Part shown: positions 39,088-47,078 of the stretch, in pieces
Numbering within the stretch: the first letter of the stretch is position 1
Layout of the letters: each line of letters begins with the position of its first letter
Source of the DNA: DAIMFL01 sp964372215
GTDB taxonomy: Bacteria > Pseudomonadota > Alphaproteobacteria > Dongiales > Dongiaceae
Direction: 5' to 3'
Length of the DNA stretch: 55,153 bases
NCBI GenBank assembly: GCA_964372215.1
Contig: CAYJQC010000027.1
Coordinates: 1 to 55,153 of the forward strand
Notes under the pieces: generated by a model
Database searches by the model: none
What the model saw: only the letters and a program-made list of their open reading frames with translations
What the model was told of the DNA's origin: nothing
Translations under genes and position numbers: made by a program

Positions 39088-40485
39088 ATGCGCAACGTAA
39101 AGTACGACACCAAGGATCTCTGGCAGAAGGACCGCGACCACTACATCCATCCCTGGACCGATTTCGCGACCTTCAAGGAGACCGGCTCCGACGTCATCGC
39201 CGAGGGCAAGGGGATCCACGTCTACGATTCCGACGGCAAGCGCTACATCGACGGCATCGGCGGGTTGTGGTGCGTCAACATCGGCTATGGCCGCGAGGAG
39301 ATGGCCGAGTGCCTGGCCGAGCAAGCCCGGCGCATCTGCTACTACTCGACCTTCACCCACCTGACCACGCCGCCGGCGGCCGAGCTGGCGGCAAAACTGG
39401 CCTCGCTGGCACCCAAGGCACTCAACCACGTCTTCTACGGCACCGGCGGATCCATGGCGAACGACGCCGCGATCCGCATCATTCACTTCTACTTCAACCG
39501 CCTGGGCAAGCGGACCAAGAAGCACATCATCGCGCGCATCGACGGCTATCACGGCAGCACCCTGCTGACCGCCTCGATCACCGGCGTGATGTTCGACCGC
39601 ATCGACTTCGACACGCTCGGCGAGTTCATCCATCACCTGCCCTGCCCCAACCCGTATCGCCGGCCAGACGGCATGTCGGTCGAGCAATTCTGCGACCAGA
39701 AGGTCGCGGATCTCGAGAACAAGATCCTGGAGCTGGGCCCCGAGAACGTCGCCTGCTTCATCGCCGAGCCGATCATGGGCGCCGGCGGCGTCATCGTGCC
39801 GCCGCCCGGCTATCACAAGCGCACGCGCGAGGTGTGCAGCAAGTACGACGTGATCTACATCTCCGACGAGGTGGTAACGGCATTCGGCCGGCTCGGCCAT
39901 TTCTTCGCCTCGGAGCCGGCATTCGACCTCACCCCGGACATCATCACCTCGGCCAAGGGCCTGACCTCGGGCTACCAGCCGCTCTCCGCCACCATGATCC
40001 CGGACTTCATGTACGACGTGATCAGCGTGCCCCAGGCCGAAGGTGCCATGTTCACCCAGGGCTTCACCTATTCCGGCCATCCGATCGCCTGCGCCGCCGG
40101 CCTGAAGAACATCGAGATCATGGAGCGCGAGGACATCTGCGGCCATGTCCGCAAGGTCGGGCCGTATTTCCAGAAGCGGCTGGAAAGCCTGTACGACCTG
40201 CCGATCGTCGGCGACGTGCGCGGCAGCCATTTCATGCTCTGCGTCGAGAACGTGGCCGACAAGCGGACCAAGGCGCTGCTGCCGGACGAGGCCAACATCG
40301 GCGGCATGATCGCCCGCCACGCCCAGGAGCGCGGCCTGATCGTCCGGCCGATCGCGCATCTCAACGTCATGTCGCCGCCGCTCATCATGACCGAGACGGA
40401 GATCGACGAGCTGGTCGAGATTCTCCGGGCGTCGATCCTGGCCGCCATGGACGACCTGGTCCGGGACGGCTACTGGAAGGGATAG
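39088..40485 (+). CDS. Class III aminotransferase, putrescine:pyruvate (SpuC)-like, copy 2
   Basis: A 465-residue paralogue of the preceding gene. Markers: HYIHPWTDFATFK near residue 18, GGLWCVNIGYG, GTGGSMANDAAIRI, ISDEVVTAFGRLGHFF (Asp260) and Lys290 in TSAKGLTSGYQPLS. Several active-site neighbours differ from copy 1: GTGGSMAND here against GSSGSDAND there, and VVTAFGR against VICGFGR, so the two may prefer different amines. The ATG at 39088 (MRNVKYDTKDLW) follows an AAGGGG stretch. The reading frame is open far upstream through copy 1, but that part is a shadow. Confidence 0.86.
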   Translation: MRNVKYDTKDLWQKDRDHYIHPWTDFATFKETGSDVIAEGKGIHVYDSDGKRYIDGIGGLWCVNIGYGREEMAECLAEQARRICYYSTFTHLTTPPAAELAAKLASLAPKALNHVFYGTGGSMANDAAIRIIHFYFNRLGKRTKKHIIARIDGYHGSTLLTASITGVMFDRIDFDTLGEFIHHLPCPNPYRRPDGMSVEQFCDQKVADLENKILELGPENVACFIAEPIMGAGGVIVPPPGYHKRTREVCSKYDVIYISDEVVTAFGRLGHFFASEPAFDLTPDIITSAKGLTSGYQPLSATMIPDFMYDVISVPQAEGAMFTQGFTYSGHPIACAAGLKNIEIMEREDICGHVRKVGPYFQKRLESLYDLPIVGDVRGSHFMLCVENVADKRTKALLPDEANIGGMIARHAQERGLIVRPIAHLNVMSPPLIMTETEIDELVEILRASILAAMDDLVRDGYWKG

Positions 40486-40487
40486 AT

Positions 40488-40512
40488 GCGGCCGGGCGGA
40501 CCGTCCGGCCGC
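40488..40512 (+). terminator. GC-rich hairpin after the tandem aminotransferases
   Basis: An 8-bp stem (GCGGCCGG with CCGGCCGC) with a 9-base loop starts three bases after the stop codon. Only TTCC follows, so it may be a weak or factor-assisted terminator. Confidence 0.45.
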
Positions 40513-40557
40513 TTCCGGGCCCCGCCCGCGACACGTTCACCGCACCCGAAACGGACC

Positions 40558-40586
40558 TTGATGCGGCCTGGGCTTGCACCTAAAAG
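40558..40586 (+). promoter_or_regulatory. Possible promoter of the phosphatase-STAS-MCE operon
   Basis: TTGATG (40558-40563) and TAAAAG (40581-40586) are spaced by 17 bases in the 168-base gap before the operon, with the ATG 68 bases downstream. Both boxes deviate from consensus, so this is a candidate only. Confidence 0.35.
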
Positions 40587-40653
40587 GAGATGCAAGGGGG
40601 CGGCAGCCCGCACCCCTCGTTCGCCCGGGGCTAGGGGATAGCCGGCGCAGCCC

Positions 40654-42390
40654 ATGACCGTCGCGTCCTTGACCGAACAGGCGATCGGCCCCGCCGAGGT
40701 GTCCACGGACCACCTGGCGTTCCTCGGCACGCTCAGCCACAGCTTCGCCGTCTCCCTGGACCTCGACGCCACCCTCGAGCAGGCGCTGCTCGGCATCACC
40801 CGGGTGCTGAAGGTCGAAGCCGGCACCTTGTTCCTTCAGGATGGCTCGACCGGCGAGCTGGTCTGCCGGGCCAGCGTCGGCCCCACCGACATCGGCGGCC
40901 TGCGCATCGCCGCCGGCGAAGGCATCGTCGGACGCTGCGTCGCCCGCAACGCCGTGGAGATCGTGCAGAACACCGACGACGACGCCGGGTTCCTGCGGCG
41001 CGTCGACCAGTCGAGCGGGTTCGTCACCCGCGGCATCCTGTGCGCCCCGATGAGCGTCGGCGCCGAGCGCCTGGGCGCCATCGAGATCCTCAACAAGCTC
41101 GACGGCAGCGTCTTCGATGCCCGCGACATCAACCTGCTGCAGGCGATGTCGGGCTCGGCGGCGCTGGCCATTTCCAACGCCCGGATGGCCAAGGCGCTGG
41201 TGGAGCAGGAGCGTATCCGCCGCGAGCTCGAGCTGGCGGCGGAGATCCAGCGCAGCCTGCTGCCGCGCGAAGGCGCCGGCGGCAGCGGCGGCTTCATCAG
41301 CGGCCTGAACCGGCCGATCCGGCAGGTCTCCGGAGATTTCTACGACTACTTCGTCCTGCCGAACGGATGCGTGCCGTTCGCCCTGGGCGACGTCGCCGGC
41401 AAGGGCCTGAATGCCGCCCTGCTGATGGCCAAGACCGCCAGCCTGTTCCGCTGCCTCGGCAAGAGCGTCCACGATCCCGCCGCCCTGTTGGCCAACATCA
41501 ACCGCGAGATCTGCGAAACCGGCGGGCGCGGCATGTTCGTCACCATGGTGGCCGGGATCTACGATCCCATGACCGGGCAGCTCCGCTTCGCCAATGCCGG
41601 CCATCTGCCGCCGCTGCTGCGGCGGCCCGACCGCAGCTATGCCGATTTTCCCGCCGAGGCCCCGCCGCTCGGCATCGACCCCCGGACGATCTTCGAGAAC
41701 CACGAGATCAATCTCGAAGGCGGCGAGTTCTACGTCTACAGCGATGGCCTCACCGAATACCGCTACGGCGAGAGCGAAGAGCTCGGCATCGACGGCCTGG
41801 TCCAGCTTCTCGAATCGCTCTCGGGCCGGCCGCTGTCCGAACGCCTGACCGCCCTGGTCTCGGAGCTCGAGCACGCCGGGTGGGAGGCGCGCGACGACCT
41901 GACCGTGCTGGCGATCGACGATTCCCATGCCGGCGGGGTGCCGGTCGACGAGCGCCGGGCGGCCCGCCCGGAGGAGGCGGCGGAGGTGCTGGCGGAGCTG
42001 TCCATCGCCGCCCGCGCCGACCGCATGAAGCTGGTCCGTGCGAACGTGCTGGCGGCGGCGCGGATCTGCGGCTTCGGCACCGAAGCCGCCGCCGACATCG
42101 TGTTGGCGGTCGCCGAGGCCTGCCAGAACGTCATCCTTCACGCCTATCGCGGGCAAGCCGAGGGCCGGATGGAATTGGCGCTGTTCCGGCGCCGCGACGG
42201 CATCCTGGTGCGGCTGCGCGACTACGGGCCGCCGGTCGACGTGGCACGCATCCGGCCGCGCGACCTCGACGAGGTCAAGCCGGGTGGCCTCGGCACCCAT
42301 TTCATGCGGAGCCTGATGGACACCGTGGACTACAGCCCGGCGCCCGATGGCGCCGGCAATCTGCTGCACATGACCAAGCGTCTGGGGTAA
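40654..42390 (+). CDS. GAF-PP2C (SpoIIE/RsbU) phosphatase fused to an RsbW-like anti-sigma kinase domain
   Basis: A 578-residue cytoplasmic regulator. A GAF sensor (about 25-175) leads by a helix (ALVEQERIRRELELAAEIQ) into a PP2C phosphatase domain (about 205-415). The metal aspartates are visible in SGDFYDYF, LGDVAGKGLNAALLMA, YSDGLTEYR and DDLTVLAID. The C-terminal GHKL kinase (about 435-575) has VAEACQNVILHAY, LRDYGPPVD and GGLGTHFMRSLMD. So phosphatase and kinase of a partner-switching module sit on one chain. A STAS protein, the natural substrate of both activities, starts four bases downstream. No sigma factor gene is near; instead an ABC lipid transporter follows. Confidence 0.9.
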   Translation: MTVASLTEQAIGPAEVSTDHLAFLGTLSHSFAVSLDLDATLEQALLGITRVLKVEAGTLFLQDGSTGELVCRASVGPTDIGGLRIAAGEGIVGRCVARNAVEIVQNTDDDAGFLRRVDQSSGFVTRGILCAPMSVGAERLGAIEILNKLDGSVFDARDINLLQAMSGSAALAISNARMAKALVEQERIRRELELAAEIQRSLLPREGAGGSGGFISGLNRPIRQVSGDFYDYFVLPNGCVPFALGDVAGKGLNAALLMAKTASLFRCLGKSVHDPAALLANINREICETGGRGMFVTMVAGIYDPMTGQLRFANAGHLPPLLRRPDRSYADFPAEAPPLGIDPRTIFENHEINLEGGEFYVYSDGLTEYRYGESEELGIDGLVQLLESLSGRPLSERLTALVSELEHAGWEARDDLTVLAIDDSHAGGVPVDERRAARPEEAAEVLAELSIAARADRMKLVRANVLAAARICGFGTEAAADIVLAVAEACQNVILHAYRGQAEGRMELALFRRRDGILVRLRDYGPPVDVARIRPRDLDEVKPGGLGTHFMRSLMDTVDYSPAPDGAGNLLHMTKRLG

Positions 42391-42394
42391 CACG

Positions 42395-42727
42395 ATGGGG
42401 AACGAGCTGACCGAGGAACAGGGCAGGCTGGTCCTGAAACTGGAGGGCGAGGTCGATCTCGAGCACAGTCCGGCGGTCCGCAAGCTGCTGCTCGACGCCG
42501 TCGCTCGCCGGCGCCACGTCCTCGTCGACCTGGCGCGGGTAAGCTATATCGACAGCTCCGGCATCGCCTGCCTGGTCGAGGCCCTGCAGGCGGCGCACAA
42601 GAACGGCATGGCGCTCGGCCTGGTGGCGGTGAGCCAGCGGGTGCTGCGGGTGCTGTCCCTGGCCCGGCTCGACAAGGTGTTCCCGATCCATCTCGATCTG
42701 GCGACCGCCTTGGCGGACGGCGCCTAG
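42395..42727 (+). CDS. STAS-domain protein (anti-sigma antagonist or MlaB-like)
   Basis: A 110-residue single STAS domain. The phosphorylatable site is Ser54 in YIDSSGIACL, equal to Ser58 of SpoIIAA and Ser56 of RsbV. It is four bases after the phosphatase/kinase gene and 10 bases before an MlaE-type permease gene. It can be read as the RsbV partner of the upstream protein or as the MlaB subunit of the downstream transporter; both may be true. Length is normal for either. Confidence 0.87.
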   Translation: MGNELTEEQGRLVLKLEGEVDLEHSPAVRKLLLDAVARRRHVLVDLARVSYIDSSGIACLVEALQAAHKNGMALGLVAVSQRVLRVLSLARLDKVFPIHLDLATALADGA

Positions 42728-42737
42728 GCAACCGGTC

Positions 42738-43526
42738 ATGCTGCACGCCCTGGAAATCATCGGTCGGCGCGCCATGCGCGGCATGGACGAGGTTGGCTAC
42801 GCGGCCGCGCTCCTGGTCGAAAGCCTGCTCTGGGTCGTCATCGGCCGGCGCCGCCGGCAACCGGTTCGGCTTCCCTCGGTGTTCGCGCAGATGATGGAGA
42901 TCGGGGTCGAGGCCCTGCCGATCGCGACCCTGCTGTCGGCCACCATCGGCATCATGCTGGCGATCCAGAGCCTCTATTCCCTGGGGCTGTTCGGCGCCGA
43001 GTCCTATGCCTATATCGGCATCGCCCTGTCGGTCACGCGGGAGTTCTCTCCGCTCATCATCGGCATCCTGATCGCCGGCCGATCCGGTTCCGCCCTCGCC
43101 GCCCGGCTCAGCACCATGACCATCAATCAGGAGATCGACGCCCTCCGGGTCATCGGCATCAATCCGGTGCGCTTCCTGGTGACGCCGGCGCTGCTCGGGA
43201 TGCTGGTCATGGTGCCCTGCCTCACCATGTGGTCGAACCTGGTGGGCATCACCGCCGCCGGCTTCTACATCTCGGGGGCGCTCGACCTCTCGCTCAACGC
43301 CTATGCGATCCAGGTCATCGACGTGCTGCGGGTCGACGACCTCTTGCACGGGCTCGGCAAGAGCGTGCTGTTCGCCACGCTCATCGCCATCATCGGCGTG
43401 GTCAACGGCTCGCTGGTGACCGGCGGCGCCGAGGGGGTCGGGCGCGCCACCACCCGCTCGGTGGTGCACAGCATCTCGGCGATCGTGATCGCCGACATGA
43501 TCTTCGCCTTCCTGGTGACCCACTGA
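42738..43526 (+). CDS. MlaE-type ABC transporter permease (LinK/MlaE family)
   Basis: A 262-residue inner-membrane permease of the MlaE family with about five or six helices. Markers are LPIATLLSATIGIMLAIQ, the segment REFSPLIIGILIAGRSGSALAA and the coupling helix text MTINQEIDALRVIGINPVRF. In an MCE importer it forms the membrane pore for phospholipid or hydrophobic cargo. It is one base before the ATPase gene, with which it must assemble. Gene order permease-ATPase-MCE-lipoprotein equals the LinKLMN type. Confidence 0.93.
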   Translation: MLHALEIIGRRAMRGMDEVGYAAALLVESLLWVVIGRRRRQPVRLPSVFAQMMEIGVEALPIATLLSATIGIMLAIQSLYSLGLFGAESYAYIGIALSVTREFSPLIIGILIAGRSGSALAARLSTMTINQEIDALRVIGINPVRFLVTPALLGMLVMVPCLTMWSNLVGITAAGFYISGALDLSLNAYAIQVIDVLRVDDLLHGLGKSVLFATLIAIIGVVNGSLVTGGAEGVGRATTRSVVHSISAIVIADMIFAFLVTH

Positions 43527-43527
43527 C

Positions 43528-44367
43528 ATGGCCGCCTCGGTCTCCTCCGCTGCCGATGCGGCCGCCATTGGGGCGCGGCCGGCGCCGGTGATCGAAGTCG
43601 CCCATCTCGATGCCAGCTACGGCGCGCGCCAGATCCTGTTCGACGTCAATCTCGACATTCACGACGGCGAGATCATGGTGATCATGGGCGGCAGCGGCTC
43701 GGGCAAGAGCACCCTGCTGCGCCACATGGTCGGGCTGGAGCGCGCGGCCACCGGCGCCGTCCGCCTGTTCGGCAAGGACATCGCCCGGCTGGGTGCCGAC
43801 GAGATGCTCGACCTGCGGCGCCGCATCGGGGTCTCGTTCCAGGGCGGCGCCATGCTCAGCTCGCTCAGCGTCGCCGAGAACATCAAGCTGCCGCTGCGCG
43901 AACTGACCCGGCTCGACGATCGAACCATGGACATCATGGCGCGCCTCAAGCTCGAGGTCACCAACCTGTCGGGCTTCGGCGACCTGATGCCCTCGGAACT
44001 GTCCGGCGGCATGCTGAAGCGGGCGGCGGTGGCGCGGGCCATCGTCATGGATCCCGCGCTGCTGTTCTTCGACGAGCCATCGGCGGGCCTCGACCCGGTG
44101 GTGGCCTCGGCGCTCGACGACCTCATCCTGCGGCTGCGCGAAGCCATGGAGATGACCGTCGTCGTAGTCACCCACGATATCGAGAGCGCGTTCAAGATCG
44201 CCGACCGGATCACCGTGCTCGACCACGGCCGCATTCTTGCGGTCGACAGTGCCGAGGCGATCCGCTACAGCGCCAGCGAGCGCATCCAGAATTTGCTGAA
44301 TCGCCGCGCCGAGGAAGAAGCCATCGACCCGGCCGCGTATCTGCGCCGGCTCGCCGGGGATGCGTAA
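43528..44367 (+). CDS. MlaF-type ABC transporter ATP-binding protein
   Basis: A 279-residue ATPase that powers the MCE transporter. Walker A is GGSGSGKSTLLRH, the signature LSGGMLKRAAVARA, Walker B LLFFDEPSAGLDPV, and the switch His in VVVTHDIESAF. A 25-residue Ala-rich N-terminal extension precedes the domain. In E. coli the STAS protein MlaB binds this subunit, which makes the STAS gene two positions upstream meaningful. Confidence 0.95.
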   Translation: MAASVSSAADAAAIGARPAPVIEVAHLDASYGARQILFDVNLDIHDGEIMVIMGGSGSGKSTLLRHMVGLERAATGAVRLFGKDIARLGADEMLDLRRRIGVSFQGGAMLSSLSVAENIKLPLRELTRLDDRTMDIMARLKLEVTNLSGFGDLMPSELSGGMLKRAAVARAIVMDPALLFFDEPSAGLDPVVASALDDLILRLREAMEMTVVVVTHDIESAFKIADRITVLDHGRILAVDSAEAIRYSASERIQNLLNRRAEEEAIDPAAYLRRLAGDA

Positions 44368-44391
44368 GCGCGAACAAGGGGCCGGGACTCG

Positions 44392-45408
44392 ATGCGCAGA
44401 CACAATTTGAACTACGTGATGGTCGGCCTATTCGTAACGGCGATGATCGCCGCCGCGCTGGTCGCGATCGCCCTGATCACCGGGCGGACCGGCGCCACCG
44501 ATCCCTATCTCGTCGTCCTCGACAATGTCGCCGACGTCAAGTTCGGGACCCAGGTGCGCTACGAGGGCTATCCGATCGGCCAGGTCGAGCATGTCGAGCC
44601 ATTCGGCGAAGGCGGCCGCATGCGCTTCCGCATCGAGCTCGCGGTGCAGCGCGGCTGGGTCATCCCCGAGGACAGCCTGGCACGGATCGGCAGCTCCAGC
44701 TTCCTGGCCGCCAAGACCATCGAGATCGAGGCGGGCCACGCCGCGACCGTCGTCGCCGTCGGCGGCGAGATCCGCGGCGCGCCCTCGGCCGACGTGTTCG
44801 CCGCGATCACCACGGTCGCCGGCGAGGTCGGCACCCTGACCCGCGACAGCATCCGGCCACTGATCGAGCAGATCGCCACCCTGGTCGGGCGCGTCGATAC
44901 CATGGTCGGCGAGGATGTCGGCGGGCTGCTCGATACCCTGCGCAGCGTCGCCGCCCTGCTCGAAGCGGAGGTGCCGGTCATCGCCGGCTCGGCGGACCAG
45001 CTGCTGATCGAGCTGCGGGAGAGCGCTGCCGGCCTGCGCGAGATGACCGGCGCCGACAATGTCGCGGCGGTGCACCGCCTGCTCGCCAACGCCGATGCGG
45101 CATCGAGCGCGGTCGCCGGCCTGGTCGACGCCTTCCGCGCCACCACCGCCAAGGTCGATGCGTTGATCGGCCAGCTCGACCAGATGGTGGGAGAAAATCG
45201 CGAAGGCGTAAATCAATCCATAACCGATCTCCGCTACAGCCTGCATGCCATCTCTCGCAGCATCGACGCCATCACGCACAATCTCGAAGGGACGAGCCGC
45301 AACATGAACGAGTTCAGCCGGCTGATCCGCCAGAACCCGGGCCTCCTGCTCGGCGGCGGCGCACCGAGCGAGGGCGCATCGACCTCCTCGGGCGTGGCGC
45401 CGCAATGA
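44392..45408 (+). CDS. MCE-domain (MlaD/LinM-like) periplasmic lipid-binding protein
   Basis: A 338-residue protein anchored by one N-terminal helix (about 5-28). The MCE domain follows (about 38-120, YLVVLDNVADVKFGTQVRYEG and GYPIGQVEHVEPF). The rest (130-320) is a long helical region with repeated Leu/Ile/Asp patterns, likely a hexameric tunnel extension. It would carry lipid across the periplasm. The final residues are low-complexity Gly/Ala/Ser. Its stop overlaps the lipoprotein gene by four bases. Confidence 0.92.
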   Translation: MRRHNLNYVMVGLFVTAMIAAALVAIALITGRTGATDPYLVVLDNVADVKFGTQVRYEGYPIGQVEHVEPFGEGGRMRFRIELAVQRGWVIPEDSLARIGSSSFLAAKTIEIEAGHAATVVAVGGEIRGAPSADVFAAITTVAGEVGTLTRDSIRPLIEQIATLVGRVDTMVGEDVGGLLDTLRSVAALLEAEVPVIAGSADQLLIELRESAAGLREMTGADNVAAVHRLLANADAASSAVAGLVDAFRATTAKVDALIGQLDQMVGENREGVNQSITDLRYSLHAISRSIDAITHNLEGTSRNMNEFSRLIRQNPGLLLGGGAPSEGASTSSGVAPQ

Positions 45409-46037
45409 GCGGATCTGGCAAGCGCCTGGGCGGCTTCGCCCGCATCGGCCTCGCCGTCGGGCTGGTGCTGGGACTGTCCGCCTGCTTCGGCGACGCACCG
45501 CCAGTGCCCGAGGATCACTACTACCGGATATCCCTGGGCGATCCCCCGGCGCGCGGCGATCAGCCGCTCCTGGCGGGCGTCGTTTCGGTCGAGCCGTTCG
45601 ACGCCGACGGGCTGCTGCGCGACCGGGCCCTGGTCTACAGCGTCGACGAGCTCGCCAACGAGCTGAAGCAGCAGCACTACCATTTCTGGACCGACACGCC
45701 GCCGCGGCTGCTGCAGGAAGCGACCGCAAGCTACCTGCGTCGCGCCGGGATCGCCGACGCCGTGGTCACGCCGGAGCTGCGGGTCCCGGCCGATCTCGAG
45801 GTCCAGGGCCATGTGCTGCGGCTGGAGCGTCTGCTCGGCGGCGGCGCCCCGCGGGTCGCGGTCGCGCTGCGGCTCGCCCTGGTCCACGCCGACGGCCGGC
45901 TGGTGACGATGAACGACTATGCCGACGAGGTCACGTGCAGCGACGACAGTGTCGGCGCCGCGGTCGCCGCCTTCAACCAGGCGCTGAGCGGCATCTATGC
46001 CCGATTCCTGGCCGACATCGAGCGCGCCGCCCCGTGA
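45405..46037 (+). CDS. ABC-type transport auxiliary lipoprotein (PqiC/LinN-like)
   Basis: A 210-residue lipoprotein. The lipobox LSAC puts the acylated cysteine at residue 27. The body resembles the ABC_trans_aux family (HYYRISLGDP, VVSVEPFDADGLLRDRALVYS, HYHFWTDTPPRLLQEA), found as the outer-membrane partner of MCE transporters such as PqiABC and LinKLMN. It ends this operon. No MlaA or MlaC gene is nearby, which separates this system from canonical Mla. Confidence 0.88.
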   Translation: MSGSGKRLGGFARIGLAVGLVLGLSACFGDAPPVPEDHYYRISLGDPPARGDQPLLAGVVSVEPFDADGLLRDRALVYSVDELANELKQQHYHFWTDTPPRLLQEATASYLRRAGIADAVVTPELRVPADLEVQGHVLRLERLLGGGAPRVAVALRLALVHADGRLVTMNDYADEVTCSDDSVGAAVAAFNQALSGIYARFLADIERAAP

Positions 46038-46063
46038 GCCGGGCTGGATCGACCGACCTGTTT

Positions 46064-46079
46064 TGTGGCATGTGTCACA
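46064..46079 (+). promoter_or_regulatory. CRP/FNR-type operator candidate upstream of the amidase
   Basis: TGTGG-CATGTG-TCACA matches the CRP consensus TGTGA-N6-TCACA at nine of ten key bases and extends to a TTGTG...CACAA palindrome. Its centre is about 64 bases upstream of the predicted transcription start, the usual class I activation position. Confidence 0.5.
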
Positions 46080-46100
46080 AGGGCTGGCGACGGCCCTGCC

Positions 46101-46129
46101 TTGAACCGCCGGCGGGCGGCGGCTAATCT
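46101..46129 (+). promoter_or_regulatory. Promoter for N-carbamoylputrescine amidase
   Basis: TTGAAC (46101-46106), a 17-base spacer and TAATCT (46124-46129) form a good sigma-70 type promoter, 41 bases before the ATG. Confidence 0.55.
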
Positions 46130-46170
46130 CGCGCACCCTCGCGAGGGCAAGCGAAAGGGAGGCTAGGAAC

Positions 46171-47046
46171 ATGCGGAAGGTCAAGGTCGCGGCGACGCAG
46201 TTCGCCTGCAGTCCCGATGCCGACGCCAACGTGCAGAAGGCCGAGGCGCTGGTGCGCAGGGCGGCGGCCGAGGGGGCCCGCATCATCCTGCTGCAGGAAC
46301 TGTTCCAGACCCCCTATTTCTGCAAGGACCAGAAGCAGGAACTGTTCGCCCTCGCCCACTCCGTCGAGGGTCATCCGGTTCTTGCCCGCATGTCGCGGAT
46401 CGCCGCCGAGCTCGGGGTGGTGCTGCCGGTGAGCTTCTTCGAGCGCGCCAACAATGCCTACTACAACTCGATCATGGTGATCGATGCCGACGGCAAGACC
46501 ATGGGACTCTATCGCAAGTCCCATATCCCGGACGGCCCGGGCTATCAGGAAAAGTTCTACTTCAATCCCGGCGATACCGGGTTCCGGGTGTGGAACACCA
46601 GGCACGCCAAGATCGGCGTCGGCATCTGCTGGGACCAGTGGTTCCCGGAATGCGCCCGCGCCATGGCGCTGCAGGGCGCCGAGATCCTACTCTACCCCAC
46701 CGCAATCGGCTCGGAACCGCAGAGCGCGGACACCAAGAGCCGCGACCACTGGCAGCGCGTGATGCAGGGCCACGCCGGCGCCAACATGATGCCGCTGATC
46801 GCCTCGAACCGGACCGGCCACGAGCAGGGCGAGGGCTGCGCGATCACCTTCTACGGCTCGTCCTTCATCGCCGGGCCGCATGGCGAGAAGGTGGCCGAGG
46901 CGAACGAGACCGAGGAGGCGGTGCTGACCGCCGAGTTCAACCTCGAGGAGATCCGGCTGATGCGCGCTTCCTGGGGTATCTTCCGCGATCGCCGACCCGA
47001 GTTCTATACGCCGCTCCTCACCCTCGACGGCGGCGACTGGGACTGA
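46171..47046 (+). CDS. aguB: N-carbamoylputrescine amidase
   Basis: A 291-residue nitrilase-superfamily enzyme that cleaves N-carbamoylputrescine to putrescine, CO2 and ammonia in the arginine-agmatine route. The Glu-Lys-Cys triad is Glu43 (LLQELF), Lys116 (LYRKSHIPDG) and Cys153 (VGICWDQWFPE). Text such as QTPYFCKDQKQELF, PGYQEKFYFNPGD and TAIGSEPQ is typical of AguB. GGGAGG lies nine bases before the ATG. Agmatine deiminase (AguA) is not in the window. The product feeds the putrescine aminotransferases encoded nearby. Confidence 0.93.
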   Translation: MRKVKVAATQFACSPDADANVQKAEALVRRAAAEGARIILLQELFQTPYFCKDQKQELFALAHSVEGHPVLARMSRIAAELGVVLPVSFFERANNAYYNSIMVIDADGKTMGLYRKSHIPDGPGYQEKFYFNPGDTGFRVWNTRHAKIGVGICWDQWFPECARAMALQGAEILLYPTAIGSEPQSADTKSRDHWQRVMQGHAGANMMPLIASNRTGHEQGEGCAITFYGSSFIAGPHGEKVAEANETEEAVLTAEFNLEEIRLMRASWGIFRDRRPEFYTPLLTLDGGDWD

Positions 47047-47078
47047 CCCGACCGGCGCCTTGCGACCCGGTTTGGGCC

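Noticed and set aside
44428..45729. 433-codon minus-strand frame opposite the MCE and lipoprotein genes
   Set aside because: Shadow of two overlapping real genes; translation is low-complexity and Arg/Ala/Asp rich.
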